Source of the DNA: Pigmentiphaga sp. NML080357
GTDB lineage: Bacteria > Pseudomonadota > Gammaproteobacteria > Burkholderiales > Burkholderiaceae_B
Length of the DNA stretch: 64,000 nucleotides
Reading direction: 5' to 3'
Assembly (NCBI RefSeq): GCF_002188465.1
Contig: NZ_NINW01000022.1
Span: 228,870-292,869, forward strand
Below, piece after piece: positions 23,915 through 32,921 of the stretch; within the stretch, counting starts at the first letter, position 1, and each line of letters begins with the position of its first letter. The position numbers were made by a program, and so were the translations under genes. The notes under the pieces are model-generated. The model ran no database searches, was not told the origin of the DNA, and saw only the letters and a program-made list of their open reading frames with translations.

Positions 23915-26900
23915 ATGTTGTCCCGTCTGATTGAATTTTCCCTGCGCCAACGTGCGCTGGTACTGCTTGGCGTGCTGGCTTTGGCGGGTGCGGGCCTGGC
24001 GGCCTTCCTGCAACTGCCGATCGACGCCTATCCGGACATTTCCCCAACGCAGGTCAAGCTGATTATCAAGGCCCCTGGCATGACGCCCGAGGAGGTGGAG
24101 TCGCGCGTGATCACGCCGCTGGAGATGGAGTTGCTCGGCGTGCCGCGGGGCGTGATGCTGCGCTCCACGGCCAAGTACGCCATCGCCGACATCACGCTGG
24201 ACTTCGCCGAAGGCAGCGACATCTACTGGGCGCGTCAGCAGGTGGCTGAACGCTATGCCGGTGTTTCGGGCAGTCTGCCCGACGGCGTCAGCGGCGGGCT
24301 GGCACCGATTTCGACGCCGCTGTCAGACGTGTTCATGTTCACCATCGAAGGCGGCAGCCTCACGCTGAGCGAGCGGCGCGCCCTGCTGGACTGGACGCTG
24401 CGCCCGGCCCTGCGCACGCTGCCCGGCGTTGCCGATGTCAACGTGCTGGGCGGCGAAGCCAAGAGCTTTGCCGTGGTGCCTGATCGCGCGCGGCTTTCCG
24501 CTGCGGGCCTCGGCTTCTCGGACGTCATCACTGCGATCGGCCGCAACAACCGCAACGACGGCGCGGGCCGCCTGGATGCGGGCGAGGACACGCTGATCGT
24601 GCGCGCCGAAGGCGCGATCCACACTTTGGACGATTTATCCCGTCTGATCCTGCGCGCGGGGGCCAATGGCACGGCCCCAGTTCGCCTGGGCGACGTGGCC
24701 CAGGTGCGCATCGAAGGCGTGACTCGCTATGGCGCAGTCACCCGGGACGGCGCGGGCGAAGCGGTGGAAGGCATCGTGGTGGCGCTGCGCGGGGCCGATG
24801 CTTCGGCGCTCGTGAAGGCCATTCGCGCCCGGCTGGACGAGGTGGCTCCCAGCCTGCCGCCCGGCGTCAAGGTGGTGCCGTTCTATGACCGCAGCACGCT
24901 GATCGAGCGCGCCGTGGGCACGGTGGAAAGCGCCTTGCTGGAAGCGACGGTACTGGTCGTCATCCTGCTGCTTCTGTTCCTCGGCGAGCTTCGCGCCGCG
25001 CTGGTGGTGGCGGTGATGGTGCCTTTGGCGGCGCTGGGTACCTTCTTGCTGATGCGCCTTGTCGGCATGAGCGCCAACCTGATGAGCCTGGGTGGGCTCG
25101 CAATCGCCATCGGCATGCTGGTGGATGCTGCCGTGGTGGTGGTGGAAAACGCCGTCAGTCGGCTCGACCCGCACGCGCCCAGTGCGCACCAGCCGCGCCT
25201 GCACCGCATATTCGCCGCGGCGCGCGAGGTCGCCATGCCTGTGGCCTCGGGCATCCTCATCATCTGTCTGACCTTCATGCCCCTGCTCACGCTGCAAGGG
25301 TTGGAAGGCAAACTGTTTGTGCCGGTGGCGCTGACCATCGTGTTCGCCCTGGGCGTCTCGCTGCTGCTGTCGCTCACGCTGGTGCCGGTGCTGGCCTCGC
25401 TGCTCCTCAAGGAACACGCGCACACCGAGCCGTGGGTGATGCGCTGGGCCACGCGCCTGTACCAACCGCTGCTGGAGGCTGCGCTTCACCACCCGCTACG
25501 CGCATCGGCGGTCGCTATCGCGGCCCTGGCATTGGGTGTGGTGGCCTACCTCGGCACGGGCAAGGCGTTCATGCCGACGATGGATGAGGGCGATATCCTG
25601 CTGCAACTGCAAAAGCCGCCGTCCATTGGGTTGCAGCGCTCGCTGGAGATTGACCTGGCGGTGCAGAAGGCCATCGGTGCGGCGGTGCCCGAGGTGCGGC
25701 ACAGCATCGGGCGGGTGGGCTCGGACGAGCTGGGGCTCGACCCGATGGGCCTGAACGAAACCGACCTGTTCATGCAGCTCGCACCGCGCAAGGATTGGCA
25801 TGCAGCCGACAAGGACGCGTTGAGTGCCGAGATACGCAAGGTGATGGATGCCTTCCCCGGCCTGGAATTCGGCTTTACCCAGCCCATCGAGATGCGCATC
25901 TCGGAAATGCTCACCGGCAGCCGGGGCGACGTGGCCGTCAAGCTGTTCGGCCCTGATCTGCAAACGCTGGGCGATCTGGCGCAGCGCATGGCCGCTCGCA
26001 TCGAGAAAGTGCCCGGTGTGCGCGACGTGCTCACCCAGGCCAGCGACAGCGTGGAATACCTGCAGGTGAAGGTGGATGCGCAGGCGGCCGGTCGCGCCGG
26101 ACTGGCCGTGACGCAGGTTCAGGACGAGCTGCGTGCGCAGCTCGAAGGCGTGCCGGCCGGGCTGGTGATCGAGCCGGACAGGCGCACGCCCATCGTGGTG
26201 CGCGGGGATGCCCGGCTGCGCGGATCGGCCGAGCGGTTCAAGGACTTGCAGCTCGCCCGTGGCGATCAGGGCGAGATCCCCCTAGCCTCGCTGGCGCGCA
26301 TCGCCACCACCGATGGCCCCGTGCTGGTGCGGCGCGAGAACGGTTCGCGCTTCGCGCTGATCCAGTCCAGCGTGAGCGGGCGCGATCTGGTCGGCTTCGT
26401 AGATGAAGCGCGCGAAGCCGTGGCGCGCGACGTGCCGCTGCCGCCCGGCTACCGCGTCGAATGGGGCGGGCAGTTTGAGAACCAGCAACGTGCAGCGGCC
26501 CGCCTAGGCATGGTGGTGCCGGTGGCCCTGGGGCTGATTTTCTTCGTGCTGTTCATGACCTTCGGCTCGGTGCGGCAGGCCGCGCTCATCCTCGGCAACG
26601 TGCCGTTTGCCATGGTCGGCGGCGTGGCAGCGCTGTGGCTGTCGGGGCAGTACCTGTCGGTGCCTGCTTCGGTCGGCTTCATCGCGCTGCTGGGCATCGC
26701 CGTGCTCAACGGATTGGTGCTGGTGACGCACTTCAACCACCTGCACGCGCTAGGCCTGCCCATGGAACAGGTGGTGCGCGAAGGTTCGCTGCGACGGCTG
26801 CGCCCCGTGCTGATGACGGCTTCCATCACCGCCTTTGGCCTGGTGCCCCTGCTGCTGGCCAGTGGCCCTGGCTCTGAGATCCAGCGCCCACTCGCCATCG

Positions 26901-27010
26901 TGGTGATTGGCGGACTGGTCAGTTCCACGGCGCTGACCCTGGTCCTGCTGCCGGTGCTGTACCGGCGATTCGGCCAGGCCATCTCCTCACAACAAGGAGT
27001 CCACGCATGA
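23915..27010 (+). CDS. HME-RND heavy-metal efflux pump (CzcA/CusA superfamily)
   Basis: A 1031-residue proton-driven inner-membrane pump with 12 predicted helices and two large periplasmic loops. It starts with MLSRLIEFSLRQRALVLLG and has the family PIDAYPDISPTQVKL and ISTPLSDVFMFT segments. In the fourth helix the signature is GGLAIAIGMLVDAAVVVVENAV. It lacks the leading Asp of the Zn/Co/Cd-type DFGxxVDGAVVxVEN motif and is closer to the Cu/Ag-type or unassigned HME classes, so a simple czcA label is not justified. Substrate is therefore unknown; Cu(I)/Ag(I) is possible. It overlaps the DUF3240 gene by four bases. Confidence 0.9.
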   Translation: MLSRLIEFSLRQRALVLLGVLALAGAGLAAFLQLPIDAYPDISPTQVKLIIKAPGMTPEEVESRVITPLEMELLGVPRGVMLRSTAKYAIADITLDFAEGSDIYWARQQVAERYAGVSGSLPDGVSGGLAPISTPLSDVFMFTIEGGSLTLSERRALLDWTLRPALRTLPGVADVNVLGGEAKSFAVVPDRARLSAAGLGFSDVITAIGRNNRNDGAGRLDAGEDTLIVRAEGAIHTLDDLSRLILRAGANGTAPVRLGDVAQVRIEGVTRYGAVTRDGAGEAVEGIVVALRGADASALVKAIRARLDEVAPSLPPGVKVVPFYDRSTLIERAVGTVESALLEATVLVVILLLLFLGELRAALVVAVMVPLAALGTFLLMRLVGMSANLMSLGGLAIAIGMLVDAAVVVVENAVSRLDPHAPSAHQPRLHRIFAAAREVAMPVASGILIICLTFMPLLTLQGLEGKLFVPVALTIVFALGVSLLLSLTLVPVLASLLLKEHAHTEPWVMRWATRLYQPLLEAALHHPLRASAVAIAALALGVVAYLGTGKAFMPTMDEGDILLQLQKPPSIGLQRSLEIDLAVQKAIGAAVPEVRHSIGRVGSDELGLDPMGLNETDLFMQLAPRKDWHAADKDALSAEIRKVMDAFPGLEFGFTQPIEMRISEMLTGSRGDVAVKLFGPDLQTLGDLAQRMAARIEKVPGVRDVLTQASDSVEYLQVKVDAQAAGRAGLAVTQVQDELRAQLEGVPAGLVIEPDRRTPIVVRGDARLRGSAERFKDLQLARGDQGEIPLASLARIATTDGPVLVRRENGSRFALIQSSVSGRDLVGFVDEAREAVARDVPLPPGYRVEWGGQFENQQRAAARLGMVVPVALGLIFFVLFMTFGSVRQAALILGNVPFAMVGGVAALWLSGQYLSVPASVGFIALLGIAVLNGLVLVTHFNHLHALGLPMEQVVREGSLRRLRPVLMTASITAFGLVPLLLASGPGSEIQRPLAIVVIGGLVSSTALTLVLLPVLYRRFGQAISSQQGVHA

Positions 27011-27327
27011 ACGGATTGAAAGAAGCGCAACTGGTGCGCCTGAATCTGGTGTTTCCACCCACGCTCGAAGACGCCGTCACCGATGCCCTGATGGCCGACC
27101 CGGTGCTGCCAGGGTTCACCCTGTTGCACGCCGAAGGGCATACCGGCGACTTCGCGCGCGCGTCCATTCGCGAGAAGGTTCGCGGCCGTGTGGATCGGCG
27201 CGTCATCTGGGTGTTGATCGAATACGAACAACTGGAACAGGTCCTGGCGCATCTGCGCCAGCGCATCGCGTCTAGCGATGTCCGCTGGTGGGTGGAGTCG
27301 GTGTTGGCAAGTGGAAGACTGGTATGA
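27007..27327 (+). CDS. DUF3240 family protein of the efflux operon
   Basis: A 106-residue soluble protein of the DUF3240 family, seen next to HME-RND pumps. Features are the start VRLNLVFPPTLEDAVTDALM, TLLHAEGHTGDFARASIREKVRGRVDRRVIWVLI and SSDVRWWVESVLASGRL. The predicted ferredoxin-like (PII/ACT-like) fold suggests a regulatory or metal-sensing role on the cytoplasmic side of the pump, but none is proven. It overlaps both neighbours (ATGA at each end), so all four efflux genes are translationally coupled. Confidence 0.8.
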   Translation: MNGLKEAQLVRLNLVFPPTLEDAVTDALMADPVLPGFTLLHAEGHTGDFARASIREKVRGRVDRRVIWVLIEYEQLEQVLAHLRQRIASSDVRWWVESVLASGRLV

Positions 27328-28622
27328 CGAGTAAAAACAAAGGATGCAGCCTGGTACTACCGGCTGGTGCCGTCATGGTGGCTATCGCGGTTTTGACATT
27401 TCATCCCGCGCAAGCGCGCGCCGATGATCTCTCCTGGCTACCTGCGCAGGTGCAAGTCGAAGCAGCGATGAAAACCCAGCCGGTCGTGAATGCCGCAGCC
27501 GCTCGCTTGGACGCGGCTGCTGCCACGCAAAGCGCCCTTGAAGCCGGTAGCCACGAGTTTGAACTCAGTAGCGGCCTACAACGTCGCAACGTGACCAACG
27601 AAGCGCATCGCTACAACGAATGGGAAATCCAGCTCAGCCGTGCTGTTCGCTTGCCAAACAAGGCGCGTCTGGATCGGGAGATCGGCAGCCGCACCCGCGG
27701 CGTGGCCGGTATGCGCCTTGAAGATGCCGAGCACCAGATGGCAAGGCGACTGCTGGAAGTCTGGGCCGGATGGCTGCGCAGTTTCATCGTGGCTGACGAG
27801 ATGCAAGCGCAGGAAAAGTTGCTTATTCGTGAGCAGGAAGCAATGGCCCGGCGCGTGGCCCTGGGCGATGCCGCGCGGCGGGACAGCGACGTTTTGCAAG
27901 CCGAACGCGCACTGCTTGCGGCCCAGGTTAGCGCCGCGCGCGATGCAGAACGGGAAGCACGACAGACGTTGGTGATTGAGTTCCCCGGCATTGAGATTCC
28001 CGCACGGCCATCCACCCTGCCAGATCCCGATCCCTTGCCGGGCGGGGTACAGGAGTGGCTGGCGCGAATTGTGCGACAAAGCGTCGAAATCGGCATTGCC
28101 GATGGAGAGGCGGCTCGCCTTGCCAAGGTGGCCGAGCGCGCTCGCGCCAACCGCACGCCCGACCCCACCGTCGGGGTACGCATGATGTCTGAACGCGGCG
28201 GGGCGGAACGTGTCATTGGCGTTGTCTTGACGGTGCCATTTGGCACGGACTATCGCAGTGCAATGGCCGCCACGGAAAGCGCCAACGCGGCGGCCGCAGA
28301 GGCCGAGGCGCTCGGCGTGCGGCGCGCGGTGGAGCAAGGTGCGTGGGTCGCCGTGCAAGCAGCGGATAGTAAGCGCACGCAGTGGCAATCATTCACGCAG
28401 GCGCTGGCCGCGCAGACCACGGCCAGCAACCGCACGCGGCGGGCTTGGGAATTGGGAGAGGCCCCCTTGGCCGAATACCTTTTGACGCTGCGCAACCTGC
28501 GCCAGACACGACTAGCCGAGGCACAGGTTCGCGTCGATGCGCTGCAAGCATCGGCACTGGTGCGTATCGATGCGCATGCGCTGTGGCATTCGAAGGAGGC
28601 ACATGCCGATGCCCCCCAATGA
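27324..28622 (+). CDS. TolC-family outer-membrane channel (CzcC/CusC-like)
   Basis: A 432-residue outer-membrane factor. A signal peptide (LVLPAGAVMVAIAVLTFHPAQARA) ends near residue 34. The mature protein has the OEP repeat architecture: a long helical region LLEVWAGWLRSFIVADEMQAQEKLLIREQEAMARRVALGDAARRDSDVLQAERAL and a second, similar half (GIADGEAARLAKVAERARANRTPDPTVGVRMMSERGG). It completes the tripartite export channel with the adaptor and pump upstream. The start overlaps the DUF3240 stop codon. Its 3' end overlaps the start of the PAP2 gene by 20 bases, so the lipid operon may be read through from the efflux operon. Confidence 0.85.
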   Translation: MTSKNKGCSLVLPAGAVMVAIAVLTFHPAQARADDLSWLPAQVQVEAAMKTQPVVNAAAARLDAAAATQSALEAGSHEFELSSGLQRRNVTNEAHRYNEWEIQLSRAVRLPNKARLDREIGSRTRGVAGMRLEDAEHQMARRLLEVWAGWLRSFIVADEMQAQEKLLIREQEAMARRVALGDAARRDSDVLQAERALLAAQVSAARDAEREARQTLVIEFPGIEIPARPSTLPDPDPLPGGVQEWLARIVRQSVEIGIADGEAARLAKVAERARANRTPDPTVGVRMMSERGGAERVIGVVLTVPFGTDYRSAMAATESANAAAAEAEALGVRRAVEQGAWVAVQAADSKRTQWQSFTQALAAQTTASNRTRRAWELGEAPLAEYLLTLRNLRQTRLAEAQVRVDALQASALVRIDAHALWHSKEAHADAPQ

Positions 28623-29391
28623 ATTCCGACTACTGGGCAACGCCCCACTATCCAACGCACTATTCGCACCTCGATTCTTAATCACTCATTTAGCGCTACC
28701 AGCGGGTGCGGCGCTGATCATCAGCAGTCTATTGATGGATGGCGGTGGGGACTTCTGGGTCGCCGATCATCTCTATCGCTTGCAGGGCAGCCGATGGGCT
28801 TTGCGGGATGCCTGGCTAACCAACAACCTGCTGCATCGGGGTGGGAAGAATCTTTCCACCTTGCTGGCAATTGTGGTTGCAGCAACGTGCATCTGGGCTT
28901 GGAGAAAAAAACGTAGCAACAATTGCACAGCACACCTACGCTGGCCGCTACTGTATCTTTTTTGTGCGTACGTGATCGCGGCACTGACGGTTTCGGCGCT
29001 GAAATCGTTCACTAACATGGATTGCCCCTGGAACTTGGTGCGCTATGGCGGAGCGCGAGTGTTTGTGGGCCTGTTTGAAACACGCCCGCCCGGTATGCCG
29101 CGCGGTGTGTGCTTTCCCGCAGGGCATGCAAGTGCCGGATATGCATGGGTCAGCCTCTATTTCTTTACCTTGATGGTTCGTCCTGCCTGGCGTTGGATGG
29201 CCTTGGCCGCAGGTTTGATGATAGGTGCCATCTTTGGATGGACCCAGCAGGTGCGCGGAGCCCATTTCCTTTCTCATGACTTGTGGACACTCCTGATTTG
29301 TTGGGTCGTTGCCTTGGGTCTTTTCATGGTCTGGCAACGCTGGTTTGTTGGTGGCTCAGGCGATGTCCATTCATCGGGGTTCCAAGCATGA
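28603..29391 (+). CDS. pap2: PAP2-family membrane lipid phosphatase
   Basis: A 262-residue integral membrane phosphatase with about six helices. The three PAP2 motifs are degenerate but present: KSFTNMDCPWNLVRYGG (motif 1), PAGHASAGYAW (motif 2, catalytic-type His) and RGAHFLSHDLWT (motif 3, with the nucleophilic-type His and Asp). Family members dephosphorylate lipid A, undecaprenyl or phosphatidyl phosphates on the periplasmic face. AAGGAGG sits four bases before the ATG. GC content falls from here to the middle of the LysR gene. It overlaps eptA by four bases, so the products act together, perhaps preparing lipid A or recycling lipid phosphate. Confidence 0.85.
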   Translation: MPMPPNEFRLLGNAPLSNALFAPRFLITHLALPAGAALIISSLLMDGGGDFWVADHLYRLQGSRWALRDAWLTNNLLHRGGKNLSTLLAIVVAATCIWAWRKKRSNNCTAHLRWPLLYLFCAYVIAALTVSALKSFTNMDCPWNLVRYGGARVFVGLFETRPPGMPRGVCFPAGHASAGYAWVSLYFFTLMVRPAWRWMALAAGLMIGAIFGWTQQVRGAHFLSHDLWTLLICWVVALGLFMVWQRWFVGGSGDVHSSGFQA

Positions 29392-31061
29392 GAACTTTCA
29401 AACAGGCTCTCGGTCTGGTGCCGCGATTCAGAACTGCAAACCTCAAGAACCTAAGCCATTGGCGACCACAATGCAGCGTCGAGTGGCTGATCTTGATGAC
29501 CAGTATTTTCTTTGCACTGGCCTGCAATGGTCTATTTTGGAGTAGCGCCTTAGGCGTCCAGTCCAGTCTACGCATGGGCACATCCGTACTGCTGTTTCTG
29601 GTGGGAATTCACAGTCTGCTGTTGAGTTTGGTTGTATGGCGCTGGAATGCCAGGGTTTTACTTGCGGTGCTGTTTGTTGCCTCTGCCCTCGCAACACACT
29701 ACATGCGCAGCTTTCATATCTACCTCGATTCGAGCATGTTGCGCAATGTTCTAGCCACAGACTTCAAGGAAAGTCGCGAGCTACTGACGCCTGCATTGAT
29801 TGCTCCACTAAGCCAACTGGCAGTAGTGCCGATTATTTTGCTTTGGCGAATCCGATTGGTCGGGCGTACTTGGCTGAAAGCAACCGTGTGGCGTATGGGA
29901 TTAATGCTGTTTTCGGCACTGATGATTTCGGTCGGTGTCATGCTGTCATTTCAGGACATGTCCGCACTGATGAGAAATCATCGCGAAGTTCGATACTTGA
30001 TTACACCGGGAAACTATCTGGTGGGCTTACCGAAGGCACTAAAAGGTTCCTCTATCACGCAGTCCGCCGAAAAGAAAACCATTGGAGCTGATGCCGTTGC
30101 AACAGTCAGGCCCGAAGGCAGTCGGCCACGTTTATTAGTCTTTGTCGTAGGCGAGACGGCTCGCGCCCAAAACTGGGGATTGAACGGCTATGCACGCGAA
30201 ACAACGCCTCAATTGGCTCAGATAGGTGTGATCAATTTCTCCGACATGCACTCCTGTGGAACTAACACCGAGGTTTCTGTGCCTTGCATGTTCTCGTCCT
30301 TTGGTCGCCGAAACTACGATGAGGACAAGATTCGTTCACACCAATCCTTACTGCATGTTCTGGAGCGTGCTGGTATTACCACCTTATGGAGGGATAACCA
30401 GTCAGGTTGCAAAGGGGTGTGCGATGGTCTCGAAAATCAACGTCTAGGGAACGCACAAAGTCCCTCTTTATGCGTTGATGGTCGGTGTTTCGATGAGATT
30501 TTGCTTGAAGACTTACCAGCTCAGGCTCGCAAAATTCCCGGTGATCGTGTGATTTTTTTGCACCAGATTGGAAATCATGGCCCCAGCTACTTTCAACGAT
30601 ACCCAGCAGCGTATCGCAAATTCATCCCAACATGCGACACACCGGAAATGGGGAAATGCACCCGCGAACAGATCGTGAATAGCTACGACAACGCTATTCT
30701 CTACACAGATCATTTCCTAAGCCGAGCCATCAAACAATTGCAGGGGCTTTCCGACTACGACACAGCTATGATATTCGTCTCGGATCACGGCGAATCCCTG
30801 GGCGAGAAGGGTCTTTTTCTGCACGGCATGCCTTATGCGATTGCTCCACAAGAGCAGACTCGTGTTCCTTTGGTTATGTGGTTCTCTTCAACGTTTACGC
30901 AAAGTCGCGGGCTGAATATTGGCTGTTTGAGTGAGCGAGCCCGCTCTTATGCGGATCACGACGCATTGTTTTCGTCTGTCTTGGGGCTAATGCAGGTTAA
31001 AACAAGTGAGTACGATAGGAATTTCGATTTTTTCTTTGGCTGTGATGATAAGAATATATAA
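29388..31061 (+). CDS. eptA: EptA/MCR-like phosphoethanolamine transferase
   Basis: A 557-residue inner-membrane enzyme that moves phosphoethanolamine from phosphatidylethanolamine to lipid A, releasing diacylglycerol. Five N-terminal membrane helices (about 30-190) precede a periplasmic sulfatase-type domain. Zn/catalytic residues are Glu256 (VGETARA), the nucleophile Thr294 (SCGTNTEVSVPCMFS), His397 (IGNHGPSY), Asp466-His467 (SDHGESLGE) and His479 (FLHGMPY). Cys pairs at 290/300, 341/345, 362/367 and 416/424 fit the family disulphides. WRDNQSGCKGVCDGL and YLITPGNY recall MCR-5 more than MCR-1. The family lowers susceptibility to polymyxin-type peptides. Low GC and its position between pap2 and dgkA point to transfer as a unit. 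Confidence 0.92.
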   Translation: MRTFKQALGLVPRFRTANLKNLSHWRPQCSVEWLILMTSIFFALACNGLFWSSALGVQSSLRMGTSVLLFLVGIHSLLLSLVVWRWNARVLLAVLFVASALATHYMRSFHIYLDSSMLRNVLATDFKESRELLTPALIAPLSQLAVVPIILLWRIRLVGRTWLKATVWRMGLMLFSALMISVGVMLSFQDMSALMRNHREVRYLITPGNYLVGLPKALKGSSITQSAEKKTIGADAVATVRPEGSRPRLLVFVVGETARAQNWGLNGYARETTPQLAQIGVINFSDMHSCGTNTEVSVPCMFSSFGRRNYDEDKIRSHQSLLHVLERAGITTLWRDNQSGCKGVCDGLENQRLGNAQSPSLCVDGRCFDEILLEDLPAQARKIPGDRVIFLHQIGNHGPSYFQRYPAAYRKFIPTCDTPEMGKCTREQIVNSYDNAILYTDHFLSRAIKQLQGLSDYDTAMIFVSDHGESLGEKGLFLHGMPYAIAPQEQTRVPLVMWFSSTFTQSRGLNIGCLSERARSYADHDALFSSVLGLMQVKTSEYDRNFDFFFGCDDKNI

Positions 31062-31072
31062 GAGTTGTTCTC

Positions 31073-31495
31073 ATGAAAGATAAAAAACACACAATCGCAG
31101 CTGATTCCATGTCCGCATTCGAAAATAAACAAAAATCTCGCCGAGGAATATTGAGAATTTGGCATGCGTCCCATTACTCAATTCAGGGATTGCGCGCTGG
31201 ATGGAATGAGCCGGCCTTTAGACTTGAGTCAGTATTTTCCTTTGTGTTGGTCCCATTGGCCTTCTGGTTGGGGCAGGGATGGGTCGAAGTCGCTCTTCTC
31301 TCAGGAAGTATCCTTATTTTGATGATTGTGGAGCTACTCAATACTGCTGTGGAATCGGCGATTGATCGTATTGGCCCTCAATGGCATGAGCTATCAAAGC
31401 GTGCAAAGGACATGGGAAGCGCTGCCGTGCTGTTAGCCACTTTGCTGACCGGGGGGGTTTGGCTGTCAGCACTCTGGCAAAGGCTGATTAATTAG
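31073..31495 (+). CDS. dgkA: diacylglycerol kinase
   Basis: A 140-residue prokaryotic-type diacylglycerol kinase with three membrane helices. The family core is present: GLRAGWNEPAFRLE, MIVELLNTAVESAIDRIG and ELSKRAKDMGSAAVLLA, which contain the conserved Glu and Asn/Asp residues for ATP/Mg and substrate. Compared with the ~120-residue E. coli enzyme it has a ~25-residue basic N-terminal extension. It phosphorylates the diacylglycerol left by EptA to phosphatidic acid. It starts 11 bases after eptA, an arrangement like the mcr-3-dgkA pairing. It is among the most AT-rich genes in the window. Confidence 0.92.
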   Translation: MKDKKHTIAADSMSAFENKQKSRRGILRIWHASHYSIQGLRAGWNEPAFRLESVFSFVLVPLAFWLGQGWVEVALLSGSILILMIVELLNTAVESAIDRIGPQWHELSKRAKDMGSAAVLLATLLTGGVWLSALWQRLIN

Positions 31496-31537
31496 CCGCG
31501 CAAATGAAATTAGACGAATTAAAGTGGAGTGAGCACA

Positions 31538-32452
31538 ATGGAGCTTCGACATCTTCGCTGCTTTCTCATCGTTGCGGAGGAACTTCATTTCGCTCGCGCC
31601 GCTGAACGACTACATATCGACCAATCTCCACTTTCACGCACTATCAAAGAATTAGAAGAGGAACTTGGTGCTCGTTTATTCATTCGTACTACCCGAAGCA
31701 CTCAACTAACCCGTGCCGGGCGACAGCTTTTGGAGCATGTCCCGCGCATTTTTACCGCATTGGATCAGGCCCGTGATGGCGTCAAGTCGGCCACCAACGG
31801 ATTTTTAGGCCAGTTACGCATTGCCTTGTCTGATGGTGTAACACCCACACGATTGTCAACTTTGCTGGCGCGATGCCGTGAAGAGGACCCTGAAGTTGAG
31901 ATGCGTCTGTTTGAGGTGCCGCTCGGGCTGCAGATCAAGGGTTTGCATGAAGATCTGTATGACGTAGGTTTTTCGATGGCAGAGGATGGAGGCGATGGTA
32001 TCTTGGTCACACCTGCTTGGGAAGATGAACTGATGGTAGCGGTGCCAGCCCGCCATCCCGTGCTCGCCTTCAAACAGGTTCCGCTGAAAGAAGTGCTGCG
32101 CTATCCGTTGGCACTGGGCGACCCGGCGGTCTGCGAAGGCCACGCGCGGCAGATCGATCGTTTTCTGCGCAAGCTCGATCAGGAGCCGCTGATTGCGCAG
32201 CGCGTGGCAACCTTCGACGTGATGATGACGCTGGTTTCCGCTGGCCTGGCTTTGGGCCTAGCGGGCGAGGCGCATATCGCCTCCAGCCGCGAGCCGGGTG
32301 TCGTGGCCCGCCGCTTGGCAGGCAAGCCATACATGCTTACGACCTATCTGCTACGCCGCGATGCGGAGCCGTCCGAGATGCTGGCTCGGTTCATCGAGCG
32401 TGTGGCCTTCATTGATTCGGCAGACGGTATCGACGCTGCCGACGATGCCTGA
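31538..32452 (+). CDS. LysR-family regulator at the cargo/transfer junction (TraR-like position)
   Basis: A 304-residue LysR regulator. The N-terminal winged HTH is at residues about 1-60 (MELRHLRCFLIVAEELHFARAAERLHIDQSPLSRTIKELEEELGARLF), followed by a periplasmic-binding-like effector domain (GFLGQLRIALSDGVTPTRL onward). In Tn4371-type ICEs a LysR gene (traR) occupies this place before traG, so it may control transfer. The ATG at 31538 has GGAG about seven bases upstream. The first ~500 bases are AT-rich like dgkA; the last ~400 are GC-rich like the trb genes. This mosaic within one intact frame suggests homologous recombination inside the gene. Confidence 0.85.
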   Translation: MELRHLRCFLIVAEELHFARAAERLHIDQSPLSRTIKELEEELGARLFIRTTRSTQLTRAGRQLLEHVPRIFTALDQARDGVKSATNGFLGQLRIALSDGVTPTRLSTLLARCREEDPEVEMRLFEVPLGLQIKGLHEDLYDVGFSMAEDGGDGILVTPAWEDELMVAVPARHPVLAFKQVPLKEVLRYPLALGDPAVCEGHARQIDRFLRKLDQEPLIAQRVATFDVMMTLVSAGLALGLAGEAHIASSREPGVVARRLAGKPYMLTTYLLRRDAEPSEMLARFIERVAFIDSADGIDAADDA

Positions 32453-32477
32453 ACCATCCGACGAAAGGACTGGAATC

Positions 32478-32705
32478 ATGAACAGAGTGATGCTACTGAT
32501 GCTGACCGTCGCACTGACCGCATGTGGCTCGTCTCAACCTTCGGAAACCGTGGATTTCCTCGCGGCGCATCCCGAGCGCATCAAGGAGATTCAACGGCAA
32601 TGCAAGGAAGATCGCACAAAAGTCGGTGATGAACTTTGCCGCCGTGCTGCCGAAGCCGCCAATCGGCGTTTCTTCGGTGACCGACCTGAGCAGAAGTCCA
32701 AATAG
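32478..32705 (+). CDS. eexN: EexN-like entry-exclusion lipoprotein
   Basis: A 75-residue lipoprotein. Its signal peptide ends in a lipobox, MLLMLTVALTAC, and the mature part (SETVDFLAAHPERIKEIQRQCKEDRTKVGDELCRRAAEAANRRFF) matches the EexN family pattern with two Cys residues. EexN proteins sit in the inner membrane or periplasm and block uptake of a second copy of the same element. Its position just before traG supports this. A GAAAGGA site precedes the ATG. Confidence 0.8.
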   Translation: MNRVMLLMLTVALTACGSSQPSETVDFLAAHPERIKEIQRQCKEDRTKVGDELCRRAAEAANRRFFGDRPEQKSK

Positions 32706-32755
32706 CTCTGTTGTAGTCGCTTCGCAGCGACAAAGTTCTCGCTGACACCTCACTA

Positions 32756-32787
32756 CGCCGCAACGCGCTCCCGTCTGCGGCGTTTTT
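32756..32787 (+). terminator. rho-independent terminator after eexN
   Basis: CGCCGCA (32756-32762) pairs with TGCGGCG (32776-32782) and is followed directly by TTTTT. It separates the LysR/eexN unit from the traG-trb operon. Confidence 0.8.
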
Positions 32788-32921
32788 ATTGCCTTCGCTC
32801 CTGCAAGAAATCAGGCTTTTTCGGCCTAAATCCCCGCCATAACGGTCTTTGACCGACCTATGCACACGCCTTGATCCTGATGCACGCGGCACGTTGTTGT
32901 GCCGTGATTGGAGGCGGGATC

